A DNA stretch of 64,000 nt from GCA-002793235 sp965267355. Lineage in GTDB: Bacteria > Bacteroidota > Bacteroidia > Flavobacteriales_E > Vicingaceae. The stretch covers positions 2,970,109 through 3,034,108 of the forward strand of contig OZ253956.1 in assembly GCA_965267355.1 (NCBI GenBank), read 5' to 3'. A program made the translations under genes and the position numbers. Shown here piece after piece: positions 16,972-26,048 of the stretch. The notes below the pieces were generated by a model. It was given only the letters and a program-made list of their open reading frames with translations, did not search any database and was not told the DNA's origin. Every line of letters starts with the position of its first letter. Position 1 is the stretch's first letter.

Positions 16972-19509
16972 GTGGATTTTAAAAATATAGTTTATACCAT
17001 AATTTTTTTATTGCTTTGTTTAGGCTTAAATGCCCAACAAACAGCTACTGTAAGTGGAGTAATAAAAGACAACAAAGGTGAAGCCTTAGAAAATGCCAAT
17101 GTTGCCATTATTGGTTCTACTACTGGTACTAAAACCGACCAAGCTGGTAGGTTCTTCTTAAAAATACCTGCCAACCAGAATATACAAGTAGGAATTAGCT
17201 ACCTTGGCTATGGTACGCAAATCAAAACTTTTAATTTAAGCCCGGGTGAAAAAGCTGATTTTTCACCAAAAATGGTTGCTGAAGCTCAAAACATTGGAGA
17301 GTACCAACACGAAGCTGAAGGAAACAGAATCGGAACCATGACCAAAATAGAACCTAAACTGGTTACAAAATTTACCAGTGCATCAGGTAGTTTCGAAGCT
17401 ATTTTAAAAACACTGCCTGGCGTTTCATCCAACAACGAATTAAGCTCCCAATACTCAGTAAGAGGTGGTAACTTTGATGAAAACTTAGTGTATGTAAACG
17501 ATATTGAAATTTACCGTCCTTTTTTAATCCGTTCAGGAAGACAGGAAGGATTGAGCTTTATTAACTCTGATTTAGTTTCTAACATAGAATTTTCAGCTGG
17601 AGGTTTCGGTGCTCGTTATGGTGATAAAATGTCATCCGTATTAGATGTTACCTATAAAGAACCTGAAGAATTTGGTGGTTCTTTTACTGCTAGTTTACAG
17701 GGGGCTGCTGTACATATTGAGGGTGCTAGCAAAAACCACCGTTTTACCCATTTAACCGGAGTACGCTACAAAACCAACCAGTATGTATTACAAAGTTTAG
17801 ATACAGACGGTCAGTATCGCCCAACATTTTTAGATGCTCAAACCTACCTCACTTATGATATGAGTGAAAAGTGGGAAATAGGTTTTTTAGGTAATGTTTC
17901 TCAAAATAAATACAACTTTATTCCTGAAACTCGCGAAACCGAATTTGGAACCATTAATGAAGCGTTGCAGCTTACCGTCTTTTTTGACGGGCAAGAAATT
18001 GACCAGTTCCAAACTTACTTTGGAGCATTTACCAGCACTCACACCCCTAAAGATGGAGTTGAATTAAAGTTTATCACTTCTGCTTTTAAATCACTTGAAG
18101 ATGAAAAGTTTGATATAGAAGGTGCTTACAGAATTGATGAATTAGAAAGAGATTTAAGTAAAGATGAATTTGGTGATGTAAAATTTAACAGAGGTATTGG
18201 GTCTTTTATGGACCATTCTAGAAATACCTTAGATGCTGCTGTTGCTAATTTTGCTCATAAAGGAAAGAAAATCTCAAAAAACCATACCACTTATTGGGGG
18301 GTAAAGTACCAACACGAATACATTATTGATAGAATAAGTGAGTGGGGTTATGTTGATTCTGCTGGATATTTTATACCACAAACACCTGATTCTGTTGGTT
18401 ATACCAACCCTGCTGCCCAGTCCGATTACCAGTTAGAATTAAATGAAGTTCTAAAATCCCAAATTAATTTACGTAGCAATAGGTACAGCTCTTATGCTCA
18501 ACGAGTTTGGATTTGGGAAAAAGACACGGTAAACTACTCATTTACTTTTGGTGTTAGAGGAGCTTACTGGGATTTAAACAACGAATTTATTTTTAGTCCA
18601 CGTACTTCTTTTTCTTTTCAACCTAACTGGAAAAGGGACTATTTGTTTAGAATTTCTGGAGGGGTTTATTATCAACCACCTTTCTACCGTGAAATGCGTG
18701 ATTTTGATGGCAATATCAATAAAGACATTAAATCACAATTATCTTATCAGGCTGTTGTGGGGTTAGATTATAATTTTACCGCCTGGGAAAGGCCTTTTAA
18801 GTTTACTACTGACGTGTATTACAAGCACATGAAAAATGTAATTCCTTATGAAGTAGAAAATGTAAGAATACGCTATTTTGCTACCAACAATGCCAATGCT
18901 TACGCTACTGGAGTTGACTTTAAAGTAAATGGTGAATTTGTAAAAGGAGTAGAATCCTGGTTTAGCATGAGCATAATGAAAACCCAGGAAGATTTGGTGG
19001 ATGATAGCTATACCACTTACTTAAATAGTGATGGTGATACTATTATACCGGGGTTTACCTCCAACTCCGTTGCAGTAGATAGTTTTTCTACCCAACCCGG
19101 ATGGATACCCAGACCAACTGACCAACGTGTAAATTTTGCTTTATTTTTTCAGGATTATTTACCAAGATTACCAAGCTTAAAAATGCACATTGCACTGTAT
19201 TATGCAACAGGTTTACCTTTTGGACCAACAGGAACCCATGAACGCTACAAAGCTACTTTTAGAATACCACCTTACCGCAGGGTTGACTTAGGCTTTAGTT
19301 ATATGTTAAAGAAAGAAGATAAAGAAGTAAAAAGTAAGTTTTTCAACGGGTTTAAAAATATTTGGGTAAGTGCTGAAGTATTTAACTTACTTCAGATTAA
19401 CAACGTTATTTCTTACCTATGGATTAAAGATGTAACAGGTAGAAGTTATGCTGTTCCAAATTATCTGACTTCACGACAAATCAATGTAAAGTTTCATTTT
19501 GAGTTTTAA
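16972..19509 (+). CDS. TonB-dependent outer-membrane receptor with carboxypeptidase-like N-terminal domain
   Basis: An 845-residue receptor. Translation must start at GTG 16972: an in-frame TGA lies at 16945, no ATG lies between, and a signal peptide follows at once (MDFKNIVYTIIFLLLCLGLN then AQ). Residues 25-105 form a carboxypeptidase-regulatory-like domain (VSGVIKDNKGEALENANVAI). The plug is at about 130-235 (ILKTLPGVSSNNELSSQYSV then RGGNFDENLVYVNDIEIYRP and ARYGDKMSSVLDV). The remainder is a 22-strand type barrel ending in an aromatic residue (NVKFHFEF). The family takes up siderophores, vitamins or other large ligands using TonB energy. The ligand cannot be named, and no SusD partner is adjacent, so it is not a typical glycan SusC. 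Confidence 0.88.
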   Translation: MDFKNIVYTIIFLLLCLGLNAQQTATVSGVIKDNKGEALENANVAIIGSTTGTKTDQAGRFFLKIPANQNIQVGISYLGYGTQIKTFNLSPGEKADFSPKMVAEAQNIGEYQHEAEGNRIGTMTKIEPKLVTKFTSASGSFEAILKTLPGVSSNNELSSQYSVRGGNFDENLVYVNDIEIYRPFLIRSGRQEGLSFINSDLVSNIEFSAGGFGARYGDKMSSVLDVTYKEPEEFGGSFTASLQGAAVHIEGASKNHRFTHLTGVRYKTNQYVLQSLDTDGQYRPTFLDAQTYLTYDMSEKWEIGFLGNVSQNKYNFIPETRETEFGTINEALQLTVFFDGQEIDQFQTYFGAFTSTHTPKDGVELKFITSAFKSLEDEKFDIEGAYRIDELERDLSKDEFGDVKFNRGIGSFMDHSRNTLDAAVANFAHKGKKISKNHTTYWGVKYQHEYIIDRISEWGYVDSAGYFIPQTPDSVGYTNPAAQSDYQLELNEVLKSQINLRSNRYSSYAQRVWIWEKDTVNYSFTFGVRGAYWDLNNEFIFSPRTSFSFQPNWKRDYLFRISGGVYYQPPFYREMRDFDGNINKDIKSQLSYQAVVGLDYNFTAWERPFKFTTDVYYKHMKNVIPYEVENVRIRYFATNNANAYATGVDFKVNGEFVKGVESWFSMSIMKTQEDLVDDSYTTYLNSDGDTIIPGFTSNSVAVDSFSTQPGWIPRPTDQRVNFALFFQDYLPRLPSLKMHIALYYATGLPFGPTGTHERYKATFRIPPYRRVDLGFSYMLKKEDKEVKSKFFNGFKNIWVSAEVFNLLQINNVISYLWIKDVTGRSYAVPNYLTSRQINVKFHFEF

Positions 19510-19543
19510 ATAACTCTTGAGTTTACCTTTAAAAACAGCTATA

Positions 19544-19966
19544 TTATTTTGACTTCTCCCACTCCAACTTTTTTCCAAAACCCAATGTATTATCCGTCAT
19601 TTTAATCCAAGTAAGTTCGATAGCCCAAATGGGTGCTGGTTTAGCTTTAGCAAACGGAAATCTATTATAGTAAATCCTGTAAAAAACCTTTTGTTGTTCT
19701 TCATCAGGGTTAATAAACTCACCTAAGAATTGTATTCCTTGAATTTTGGCAATGGTCTTATTTTCAGTATTTATCGTACCTGAAACTTTAGTATTTGCTA
19801 TAGCTTGTTGGATATGTTTGGTGTGGTTCTCTGAAGAAAAAATGAGTAGGTTATTTATCTCATCAAAAGCATAAAAACAACTTGCACAATAAGGCATATT
19901 CTCTACACTGGTACACATGGTTAAAACCTTATTATTATTGATAAAATCTCGTATTCTTTTCTCCAT
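19544..19966 (-). CDS. YhbP/UPF0306-like flavin-reductase-fold protein (PNPOx-like)
   Basis: A 140-residue protein with the split-barrel pyridoxamine-phosphate-oxidase-like fold. It starts MEKRIRDFINNNKVLTMCTS, then has MPYCASCFYAFDEINNLLIF, the TKHIQQAIANTKVSGTI strand region and a closing IWAIELTWIKMTDNTLGFGK. This order matches the YhbP (UPF0306) family, whose members are FMN- or haem-binding candidates without firm function. The gene is convergent with the TonB receptor and divergent from thrS (74-base gap). No partner gene is evident. Confidence 0.7.
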   Translation of the reverse strand: MEKRIRDFINNNKVLTMCTSVENMPYCASCFYAFDEINNLLIFSSENHTKHIQQAIANTKVSGTINTENKTIAKIQGIQFLGEFINPDEEQQKVFYRIYYNRFPFAKAKPAPIWAIELTWIKMTDNTLGFGKKLEWEKSK

Positions 19967-20040
19967 AATACAAACTTCGTTATTTTACTTCATTTACCTC
20001 ATATTTTCATTAACTTCGCAGCCTTAAATTTAAATTTAAA

Positions 20041-21978
20041 ATGATAAAAATAACATTACCAGATGGTGCTGTAAAAGAAATGCCGAAAGGCAGTACAGCT
20101 ATGGATGTTGCCCTAAGCATTAGTGAAGGCTTAGCCCGCAACGTAATTTCAGCAAAAGTAAACGATAATACTGTTGAAGTTACCACCCCTATTACCACCG
20201 ATGCTAATGTTACACTTTACACCTTTAATGATGAGGAAGGTAAAAAGGCTTTTTGGCATTCATCTGCTCACATTTTAGCTCAAGCTTTAGAAAAACTTTA
20301 TCCTGGTATTAAGTTAACCATTGGACCTGCCATTGAAAATGGTTTCTATTATGATGTGGACTGTGGAGAACATACCATCCACGAATCTGATTTTAAAAAA
20401 ATTGAAGACAAGTTTTTAGAATTAGCTCGCGAAAAAGCTGACTTTAAAATGCGTGAGGTTTCAAAAACTGATGCTTTAGCAAAATACAAAGAAGAAGGAA
20501 ATGAGTACAAGGTTGAATTAATTGAAAACCTTGAAGATGGTGAGATTACGTTTTGCGACCATTCAGATTTTACTGATTTATGTAGAGGTGGGCATATTCC
20601 TAACACTGGAATTGTAAAGGCTGTAAAAATTATGAATGTTGCTGGTGCATACTGGCGTGCAGATCAAAACAACACTCAATTAGTTCGTGTTTATGGTATT
20701 TCTTTTCCTAAACAAAAAATGCTTACTGAGTATTTGGAGTTATTAGAAAAAGCGAAAGAGCGTGATCACAGAAAATTAGGTAAAGAGTTAGAATTATTTA
20801 CTTTTTCGCAAAAAGTAGGTCAAGGTTTACCATTATGGTTACCTAAAGGTGCTATGTTGAGAGAACGTTTAGAAGGATTTTTAAAGAAGGCTCAATTAGA
20901 AGCAGGATATATGCCAGTAGTAACTCCTCATATTGGTCATAAAGATTTATATGTTACTTCAGGGCATTATGCCAAATATGGTGAAGATTCTTTCCAACCC
21001 ATATTAACTCCACACGAAGGTGAAGAGTTTTTGTTAAAACCGATGAATTGTCCTCACCACTGTGAAATATTCAAATCTTCTCCTAAATCATACAAAGATT
21101 TACCAGTTAGATATGCTGAGTTTGGAACTGTTTACCGATATGAGCAAAGTGGCGAATTACATGGTTTAACCCGCGTTAGAGGTTTTACTCAAGATGATGC
21201 TCACCTATTTTGTAGACCAGACCAAGTTGAAGAAGAATTTAGAAAGGTAATTGACATTGTTTTTCATGTCTTAAAAAGTCTTGGCTTTGAAGATTATACC
21301 GCTCAAATTTCGTTGAGGGACAAAGAAGACCGAAGCAAGTATATTGGTTCTGAAGAAAACTGGGAAAAGGCAGAACAAGCAATCATCAATGCAGTAAAAG
21401 GTAAAATAGAGAACACAGTTATTGAATACGGTGAAGCTGCTTTTTATGGACCAAAGCTCGATTTTATGGTAAAAGATGCTTTAGGAAGAAGTTGGCAGCT
21501 CGGAACCATACAAGTTGATTACAATTTACCAGAGCGTTTTGAGTTAGAATATAAAGGTGCTGACAACGAGATGCATCGCCCTGTAATGATACATAGAGCC
21601 CCTTTTGGTTCTATGGAAAGATTTGTTGCAGTGCTAATAGAACATTGTGGCGGTAACTTCCCATTATGGTTAACACCAGATCAGGTTGCTATTTTACCAA
21701 TAAGTGAGAAGTATAATGAAAACGCACAAAATATTTTAAATTCGCTAAATATTTACGATATTCGCGGCTTCGTTGACGATAGAAACGAAAAAGTGGGAAG
21801 AAAAATTAGAGATGCAGAGGTTAAAAAAGTGCCTTTCATGCTAATTATAGGTGAGAAAGAAATAGAAACTGGCTCATTATCAGTACGCAAGCACGGAGAG
21901 GGAGATTTAGGAACATTTACTACTGATGAATTTGCTAATTTGATTAAAGAAGAAATAAATAAAGACTTAAATAATTAA
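20041..21978 (+). CDS. thrS: Threonine-tRNA ligase
   Basis: A 645-residue class II synthetase of normal length. It has the N-terminal TGS domain (residues 1-60, MIKITLPDGAVKEMPKGSTA), the editing domain with HSSAHILAQALEKLYPG and CRGGHIPNTG, and the catalytic core. That core includes the zinc-binding KPMNCPHHCEIF, motif 2 RYAEFGTVYRYEQSGELHGL with RVRGFTQDDAHLFC, and motif 3 MIHRAPFGSMERF. The anticodon-binding domain is at the end. It attaches threonine to tRNA-Thr in the cytoplasm. It heads the conserved thrS-infC-rpmI-rplT operon. Upstream, TTAACTTCGCAGCC resembles a Bacteroidota -7 region (TAACTTCG) about 30 bases before the ATG. Confidence 0.97.
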   Translation: MIKITLPDGAVKEMPKGSTAMDVALSISEGLARNVISAKVNDNTVEVTTPITTDANVTLYTFNDEEGKKAFWHSSAHILAQALEKLYPGIKLTIGPAIENGFYYDVDCGEHTIHESDFKKIEDKFLELAREKADFKMREVSKTDALAKYKEEGNEYKVELIENLEDGEITFCDHSDFTDLCRGGHIPNTGIVKAVKIMNVAGAYWRADQNNTQLVRVYGISFPKQKMLTEYLELLEKAKERDHRKLGKELELFTFSQKVGQGLPLWLPKGAMLRERLEGFLKKAQLEAGYMPVVTPHIGHKDLYVTSGHYAKYGEDSFQPILTPHEGEEFLLKPMNCPHHCEIFKSSPKSYKDLPVRYAEFGTVYRYEQSGELHGLTRVRGFTQDDAHLFCRPDQVEEEFRKVIDIVFHVLKSLGFEDYTAQISLRDKEDRSKYIGSEENWEKAEQAIINAVKGKIENTVIEYGEAAFYGPKLDFMVKDALGRSWQLGTIQVDYNLPERFELEYKGADNEMHRPVMIHRAPFGSMERFVAVLIEHCGGNFPLWLTPDQVAILPISEKYNENAQNILNSLNIYDIRGFVDDRNEKVGRKIRDAEVKKVPFMLIIGEKEIETGSLSVRKHGEGDLGTFTTDEFANLIKEEINKDLNN

Positions 21979-21985
21979 AAGGAGG
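21979..21985 (+). promoter_or_regulatory. Strong Shine-Dalgarno site for infC
   Basis: AAGGAGG begins right after the thrS stop codon. A site this strong is unusual among the genes of this window. Its spacing of seven bases to the AUA at 21993 is what decides the infC start; the TTA at 21987 would be only one base away. Confidence 0.7.
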
Positions 21986-21992
21986 ATTAGCC

Positions 21993-22550
21993 ATAGCTAA
22001 AAGATTTCAAAATAGGGGGAGAAGAAGATTTGTAAAAAAAGAAGACCCTCATAAGATTAATGACAAGATTTTTGCCAAAGAGGTAAGAGTAATTGCGGAT
22101 GGTGTAGAACCAAAAGTATATCCATTAGCACAAGCCCTAAAATTTGCTGAAGAAGCTGAATTAGATTTGGTTGAAATTTCTCCCAATGCAAACCCACCAG
22201 TTTGTAAAATTATTGATTATAAAAAGTTTCTTTACGACCAGAAAAAGAAACAAAAAGAAATAAAAGCAAAAGCTCAAAAGATTGTATTAAAAGAAATACG
22301 ATTTGGGCCTAATACTGATGATCATGATTTTGAATTTAAGGCAAAACATGCTCGTAAGTTTATTGAAGATGGAGCTAAAGTAAAAGCTTTTGTATTCTTT
22401 AAAGGTAGAACAATTATTTTTAAAGATAGAGGAGAAATACTTTTACTAAGATTAGCTCAGGAATTAGAAGACATTGCTACAGTTGAATCTATGCCTAAAA
22501 TGGAGGGGAAACGAATGATAATGTTTTTAATTCCAAAAAAGAATAAATAG
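21993..22550 (+). CDS. infC: Translation initiation factor IF-3 with AUA start codon
   Basis: The frame is open well upstream of the first standard start codon (a TTG at 22167, inside the N-domain). The upstream part is conserved IF-3 sequence: AKRFQNRGRRRFVKKEDPHK, then INDKIFAKEVRVIADG. No ATG, GTG or TTG precedes it in frame. The best start is ATA at 21993, seven bases after AAGGAGG. The nearby ATT at 21986 is out of frame and reaches a stop after four codons. The protein has 185 residues with the N-domain (to ~80), linker and C-domain (VKAFVFFKGRTIIF, ending MEGKRMIMFLIPKK). IF-3 rejects non-standard start codons, so a rare start gives autoregulation, as with AUU in E. coli. Only the exact start is in doubt. 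Confidence 0.9.
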   Translation: MAKRFQNRGRRRFVKKEDPHKINDKIFAKEVRVIADGVEPKVYPLAQALKFAEEAELDLVEISPNANPPVCKIIDYKKFLYDQKKKQKEIKAKAQKIVLKEIRFGPNTDDHDFEFKAKHARKFIEDGAKVKAFVFFKGRTIIFKDRGEILLLRLAQELEDIATVESMPKMEGKRMIMFLIPKKNK

Positions 22551-22573
22551 TAAACAATTAAATAATAATAAGT

Positions 22574-22768
22574 ATGCCAAAAATGAAAACCGGTGCCAGC
22601 GCTAAAAAAAGATTCCGATTAACTGGTACGGGTAAAATTAAAAGGAAACATGCTTTTAAAAGTCACATCTTAACTAAGAAAACGACTAAACAAAAGCGTA
22701 ACTTAACTAAAGCAACAACTGTTTCTAAAGCAGATGAGAAAAACATTAAGTTACAATTAGGAATATAA
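22574..22768 (+). CDS. rpmI: 50S ribosomal protein bL35
   Basis: A 64-residue basic protein, MPKMKTGASAKKRFRLTGTG then KIKRKHAFKSHILTKKTTKQ, a full-length match to bL35. It is placed 23 bases after infC and before rplT in the classic order. It binds 23S rRNA in the large subunit. Confidence 0.97.
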   Translation: MPKMKTGASAKKRFRLTGTGKIKRKHAFKSHILTKKTTKQKRNLTKATTVSKADEKNIKLQLGI

Positions 22769-22879
22769 TTCCTTAACCTTTTAATAAAATCGGTTAACGT
22801 AAGTTAAAAAAATTAAAAAAAACCAGGTATTTAGTTTAAAGATTCGAAAGAACACTAACTACCAAAAAACGTAAGAAAA

Positions 22880-23224
22880 ATGCCAAGATCAACAAATTCA
22901 GTAGCTTCAAGAGCCAGAAGAAAAAAGGTAATGAAGCAAGCCAAAGGTTACTTTGGTAGAAGAAAAAATGTATGGACAGTATCTAAAAACGCTGTAGAAA
23001 AAGCAGGTATTTACGCATACACAGGTAGAAAACAAAAGAAAAGAAATTTCAGAGCTTTATGGATACAGCGTATTAATGCTGGTGTTAGAGAGCACGGAAT
23101 GTCTTATTCTAAATTTATGGGTGAATTAGCTAAAAAAGATATTCAGTTAAACAGAAAAGTTTTAGCTGATTTAGCAATGAACAACCCAGAAGCTTTTAAA
23201 GCTATTGTAGATACAGTAAAATAA
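22880..23224 (+). CDS. rplT: 50S ribosomal protein bL20
   Basis: A 114-residue protein (MPRSTNSVASRARRKKVMKQ then AKGYFGRRKNVWTVSKNAVE) with the conserved YAYTGRKQKKRNFRALWIQR segment. It is needed early in 50S assembly and in several bacteria represses its own operon by binding mRNA. The 111-base space before it is longer than the other gaps in the operon. It contains only a weak hairpin (TTAACC at 22774 with GGTTAA near 22792). A regulatory leader is possible but not shown. Confidence 0.97.
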   Translation: MPRSTNSVASRARRKKVMKQAKGYFGRRKNVWTVSKNAVEKAGIYAYTGRKQKKRNFRALWIQRINAGVREHGMSYSKFMGELAKKDIQLNRKVLADLAMNNPEAFKAIVDTVK

Positions 23225-23241
23225 TTTTACTAATCGATATA

Positions 23242-23273
23242 AAAAAAGCCTCTCAAAATTGAGAGGCTTTTTT
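23242..23273. terminator. Intrinsic terminator after rplT, shared with the convergent sulfotransferase gene
   Basis: A near-perfect hairpin: AAAAAAGCCTCTCAA (23242-23256) pairs with 23259-23273, giving a GC-rich centre flanked by A and T tracts on both sides. It overlaps the stop codon of the minus-strand gene, so it can end transcription from both directions. Confidence 0.85.
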
Positions 23274-24144
23274 ATTGGAATGATATTCCAAACTCTTTTT
23301 TAAGCTTTTTTAAATCCTGAGAAAAATAGTTATCACAAAACGTTTTTTCTTCAGTTGTCATAGATTTATAAGATAACTCTTCTTTATTGCTTTCTTTCAT
23401 TTTGTCAACAATCTCACTATTAAGAATCATTTTTCTTACAAAGCCTATTCTCAAAGGCACTCTAACAACCTTTCTTAACCAATGGTCACGGTTAACCAAA
23501 AAGTTGTTTAATTGTTTGTTTTTAACTCCAGCAGCTTTGTGTTTAGCTTCTATTTCTTTAATTGTATAAGAATCCAAACCTAAAAACTGAAAATACCTAT
23601 CCATAAGCTCTTGAGGATTATTTTTCAATTCATCTGTAGTACAAATAAACAATTGCTCTTTTTTAAAGTATCTAGACCAATAACTCAAATGCTTATAATA
23701 CAAACTACCATCAAAATTGCAATAATTGTTTTGTTGAATTATATCACCATTTTGCAACACATTTTTCTCATTACTATAACTTTCTAATAACGAAACTTCA
23801 GGTTTTATATAACCGTGGTTAATAGAAAAATTATAATTTGAATAAGTCCTTGAAGAAGGTTCTCTTAAAATCACTGCTATTTTTATATCAGGATTATAAT
23901 TAGATATTCTTCTAGGTGCCTCTTTGCTCATTAACAAATAAGTGTCTGAAGTAGCATTAATAATACCTTCAGCATCATAAAAAGAGTTTAAAAAATCTCC
24001 TCCCCTTTTATAATGATCATCTACCGAAAAGTAGGTTACCTCCTTAATGGAAGAGAAATTAATATCAGGGTGTTGTTTAAGATATTCAACTAAACTAGTT
24101 GTACCTGATCGACCAGCGCCTATTATTATATGGTTAACTTTCAT
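23272..24144 (-). CDS. Sulfotransferase-domain protein
   Basis: A 290-residue protein. The 5'-phosphosulfate loop is at residues 6-15 (IIGAGRSGTTSLVEYLKQHP). The 3'-phosphate-binding segment is IAVILREPSSRTYSNYNFSI, with the expected Arg and Ser. This is the PAPS-dependent sulfotransferase fold (PF00685/PF13469 type). The family moves sulfate from PAPS to hydroxyl or amino groups of glycans, lipids or small molecules. Positive C-terminal helices suggest membrane association. No sulfate-activation or glycan gene is next to it, so the acceptor is unknown. It lies downstream of the rny terminator and may have its own weak promoter. Confidence 0.8.
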   Translation of the reverse strand: MKVNHIIIGAGRSGTTSLVEYLKQHPDINFSSIKEVTYFSVDDHYKRGGDFLNSFYDAEGIINATSDTYLLMSKEAPRRISNYNPDIKIAVILREPSSRTYSNYNFSINHGYIKPEVSLLESYSNEKNVLQNGDIIQQNNYCNFDGSLYYKHLSYWSRYFKKEQLFICTTDELKNNPQELMDRYFQFLGLDSYTIKEIEAKHKAAGVKNKQLNNFLVNRDHWLRKVVRVPLRIGFVRKMILNSEIVDKMKESNKEELSYKSMTTEEKTFCDNYFSQDLKKLKKEFGISFQ

Positions 24145-24149
24145 AAACT

Positions 24150-24182
24150 AAAATCCCCAACTCTAACAAAGTTGGGGATTTT
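24150..24182 (-). terminator. Intrinsic terminator after RNase Y gene
   Basis: A 13-bp perfect stem (AAAATCCCCAACT at 24150-24162 with 24170-24182) and a 7-base loop. It is 22 bases downstream of the rny stop on the minus strand and just upstream of the sulfotransferase ATG. Confidence 0.8.
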
Positions 24183-24204
24183 ATATTAAATATTTACAAT
24201 GAAT

Positions 24205-25746
24205 TTACTTTGCATAATTAACTGCTCTTTTTTCTCGAATCACAGTAACTTTTACTTGACCCGGATAAGTCATCTCCGTTTGTATCTTTTGGGCCAAATC
24301 AAAAGACATCGTATCGGCCTCTGCATCACTTACTTTTCCACTTTCTACAATTACTCTCAATTCTCTACCTGCTTGAATAGCATAAGCCTGTTCAACACCT
24401 GGATAGGTCATACCAATATTTTCTAAATCCTTAATACGATTGATGTATTGCTCCATTATCTCTCTACGAGCTCCTGGTCTAGCTCCAGAAATGGCATCAC
24501 ACACCTGAACAATAGGAGAAATAATGGTTGTCATTTCAATCTCATCGTGGTGAGCACCTATAGCATTACAAACATCTGGCTTCTCTTTAAACTTCTCAGC
24601 CAATTTCATTCCTAAAATTGCATGTGGCAATTCTGGTTCATCATCTGGCACTTTTCCAATATCATGTAACAATCCAGCTCTTTTGGCAACTTTAGGATTT
24701 AAACCTAACTCAGATGCCATTGTAGCACATAAATTAGCTACCTCCCTGGAGTGTTGTAATAAGTTTTGACCATAAGAAGAACGATATTTCATTCTACCTA
24801 CCATTCTAATTAATTCTGGATGTAAACCATGAATTCCTAAATCGATAGTAGTACGCTTACCTACTTCTATAATCTCTTCATCAATTTGCTTTTTGGTCTT
24901 TCTTACAACTTCTTCAATTCTTGCTGGGTGTATACGACCATCTGTAACTAATTGATGTAATGATAAACGAGCTATCTCTCTTCTCACAGGATCAAAACAA
25001 GAAAGAATAATTGCTTCTGGAGTATCATCTACAATAATCTCAACTCCAGTTGCTGCTTCTAAAGCTCTAATGTTACGACCTTCTCTACCTATAATTCTAC
25101 CTTTAATCTCATCACTTTCAATGTTAAATACAGAAACAGAGTTTTCAATAGCTTGCTCAGTAGCAACTCTTTGAATTGTTTGAACTACAATTTTACGAGC
25201 TTCTTTATTAGCATTAATCTTAGCTTCATCAACAATATCTTTGATATGAGCCATAGCATCTGTCTTTGCTTCAGCCTTTAACGCTTCAACTAATTGAGCT
25301 TTAGCATCATCTTGTGATAAACCAGAAATAACTTCTAGTTGTTCAACTTGTTTTCGGTGAGATTTTTCTAATTCCGTTTCTTTCTTTTCTACAACTTCTA
25401 ACTGTTTGTTAAGCGTATCTTTCATTCTATCAACATCTTTTTCCTTACGCTTAACCTCTTCGATTTGCTTAGAAGCAGTTTGATTTTTTTGATTAACCTT
25501 ATTCTCAAGGTCAGCCATTTTTCGCTCCCTTTCGTTAATCACTTTTTCATGTTCTTCTTTAAGTTGCAAGAACTTTTCTTTTGCTTGTAGGATTTTTTCT
25601 TTCTTCTGAACTTCACCCTCTGCTTTAGCCTCTTCAATAATTTTGTTAGCTTTAGCATTGGCACTATTTTTCATAATCATAGCAACAACACCCCCAGCAA
25701 TAACAGCTCCTACAACAACCCCGATAATAATACTTACTATATCCAT
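24205..25746 (-). CDS. rny: Ribonuclease Y
   Basis: A 513-residue membrane-anchored endoribonuclease of normal length. It has an N-terminal transmembrane segment (MDIVSIIIGVVVGAVIAGGV), a long charged coiled coil (about 30-150), and a KH domain (GRIIGREGRNIRALEAATGV). The HD domain has the metal motif in AKRAGLLHDIGKVPDDEPEL, with further His residues in VCNAIGAHHDEIEM. RNase Y starts mRNA decay in bacteria lacking RNase E. It is the last gene of a run with zapA and the 6S RNA gene, an order recurrent in Bacteroidota. Confidence 0.96.
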   Translation of the reverse strand: MDIVSIIIGVVVGAVIAGGVVAMIMKNSANAKANKIIEEAKAEGEVQKKEKILQAKEKFLQLKEEHEKVINERERKMADLENKVNQKNQTASKQIEEVKRKEKDVDRMKDTLNKQLEVVEKKETELEKSHRKQVEQLEVISGLSQDDAKAQLVEALKAEAKTDAMAHIKDIVDEAKINANKEARKIVVQTIQRVATEQAIENSVSVFNIESDEIKGRIIGREGRNIRALEAATGVEIIVDDTPEAIILSCFDPVRREIARLSLHQLVTDGRIHPARIEEVVRKTKKQIDEEIIEVGKRTTIDLGIHGLHPELIRMVGRMKYRSSYGQNLLQHSREVANLCATMASELGLNPKVAKRAGLLHDIGKVPDDEPELPHAILGMKLAEKFKEKPDVCNAIGAHHDEIEMTTIISPIVQVCDAISGARPGARREIMEQYINRIKDLENIGMTYPGVEQAYAIQAGRELRVIVESGKVSDAEADTMSFDLAQKIQTEMTYPGQVKVTVIREKRAVNYAK

Positions 25747-25800
25747 TGTTTAAAAAATTTAATTAATGTACCGAAGCGTGTTTTACAAATTATTGGACAT

Positions 25801-26000
25801 AAAAAAACCCGTACAAAAATGGCTTGGATAAACCCAATAAAAAAATATAAATAGAGCGGCCAAGTATGTTCAAACTTCCCATGTCCGCATATGCGAATTC
25901 CCTTTCGGGTTTACGAGGGGCCTGTTTTAGGTTACTTATGAGCTTTGCTCTAATTAAGTAAAACGTTAGTTTATCAAACGAAATTAATTTGTACGGGAAT
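25801..26000 (-). ncRNA. ssrS: 6S RNA
   Basis: The 302-base gap between zapA and rny has a coherent structured RNA on the minus strand. Its 5' end near 25997 begins CCCGTACAAA. Its 3' end (25817-25808) is TTTGTACGGG followed by seven U, so the two ends close a 10-bp stem that runs into a U-tract terminator. The ~200-base length, long self-pairing rod and position directly downstream of zapA match 6S RNA, which binds sigma-70-type RNA polymerase as a promoter mimic. The centre contains GC-rich pieces (GGCCCCTCGTAAACCCGAAA), striking against AT-rich surroundings. Exact ends are estimates; I could not fold it by computer. Confidence 0.8.
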
Positions 26001-26048
26001 TTTTAAAATATTCTCGATAAATCTTGCTCATCAATTATGTAAAGAACG

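Noticed and set aside
22769..22879. L20-type mRNA leader structure between rpmI and rplT
   Set aside because: Only one weak AT-rich hairpin is visible by eye, and known L20 leaders lie elsewhere in the operon; noted under rplT but not called.
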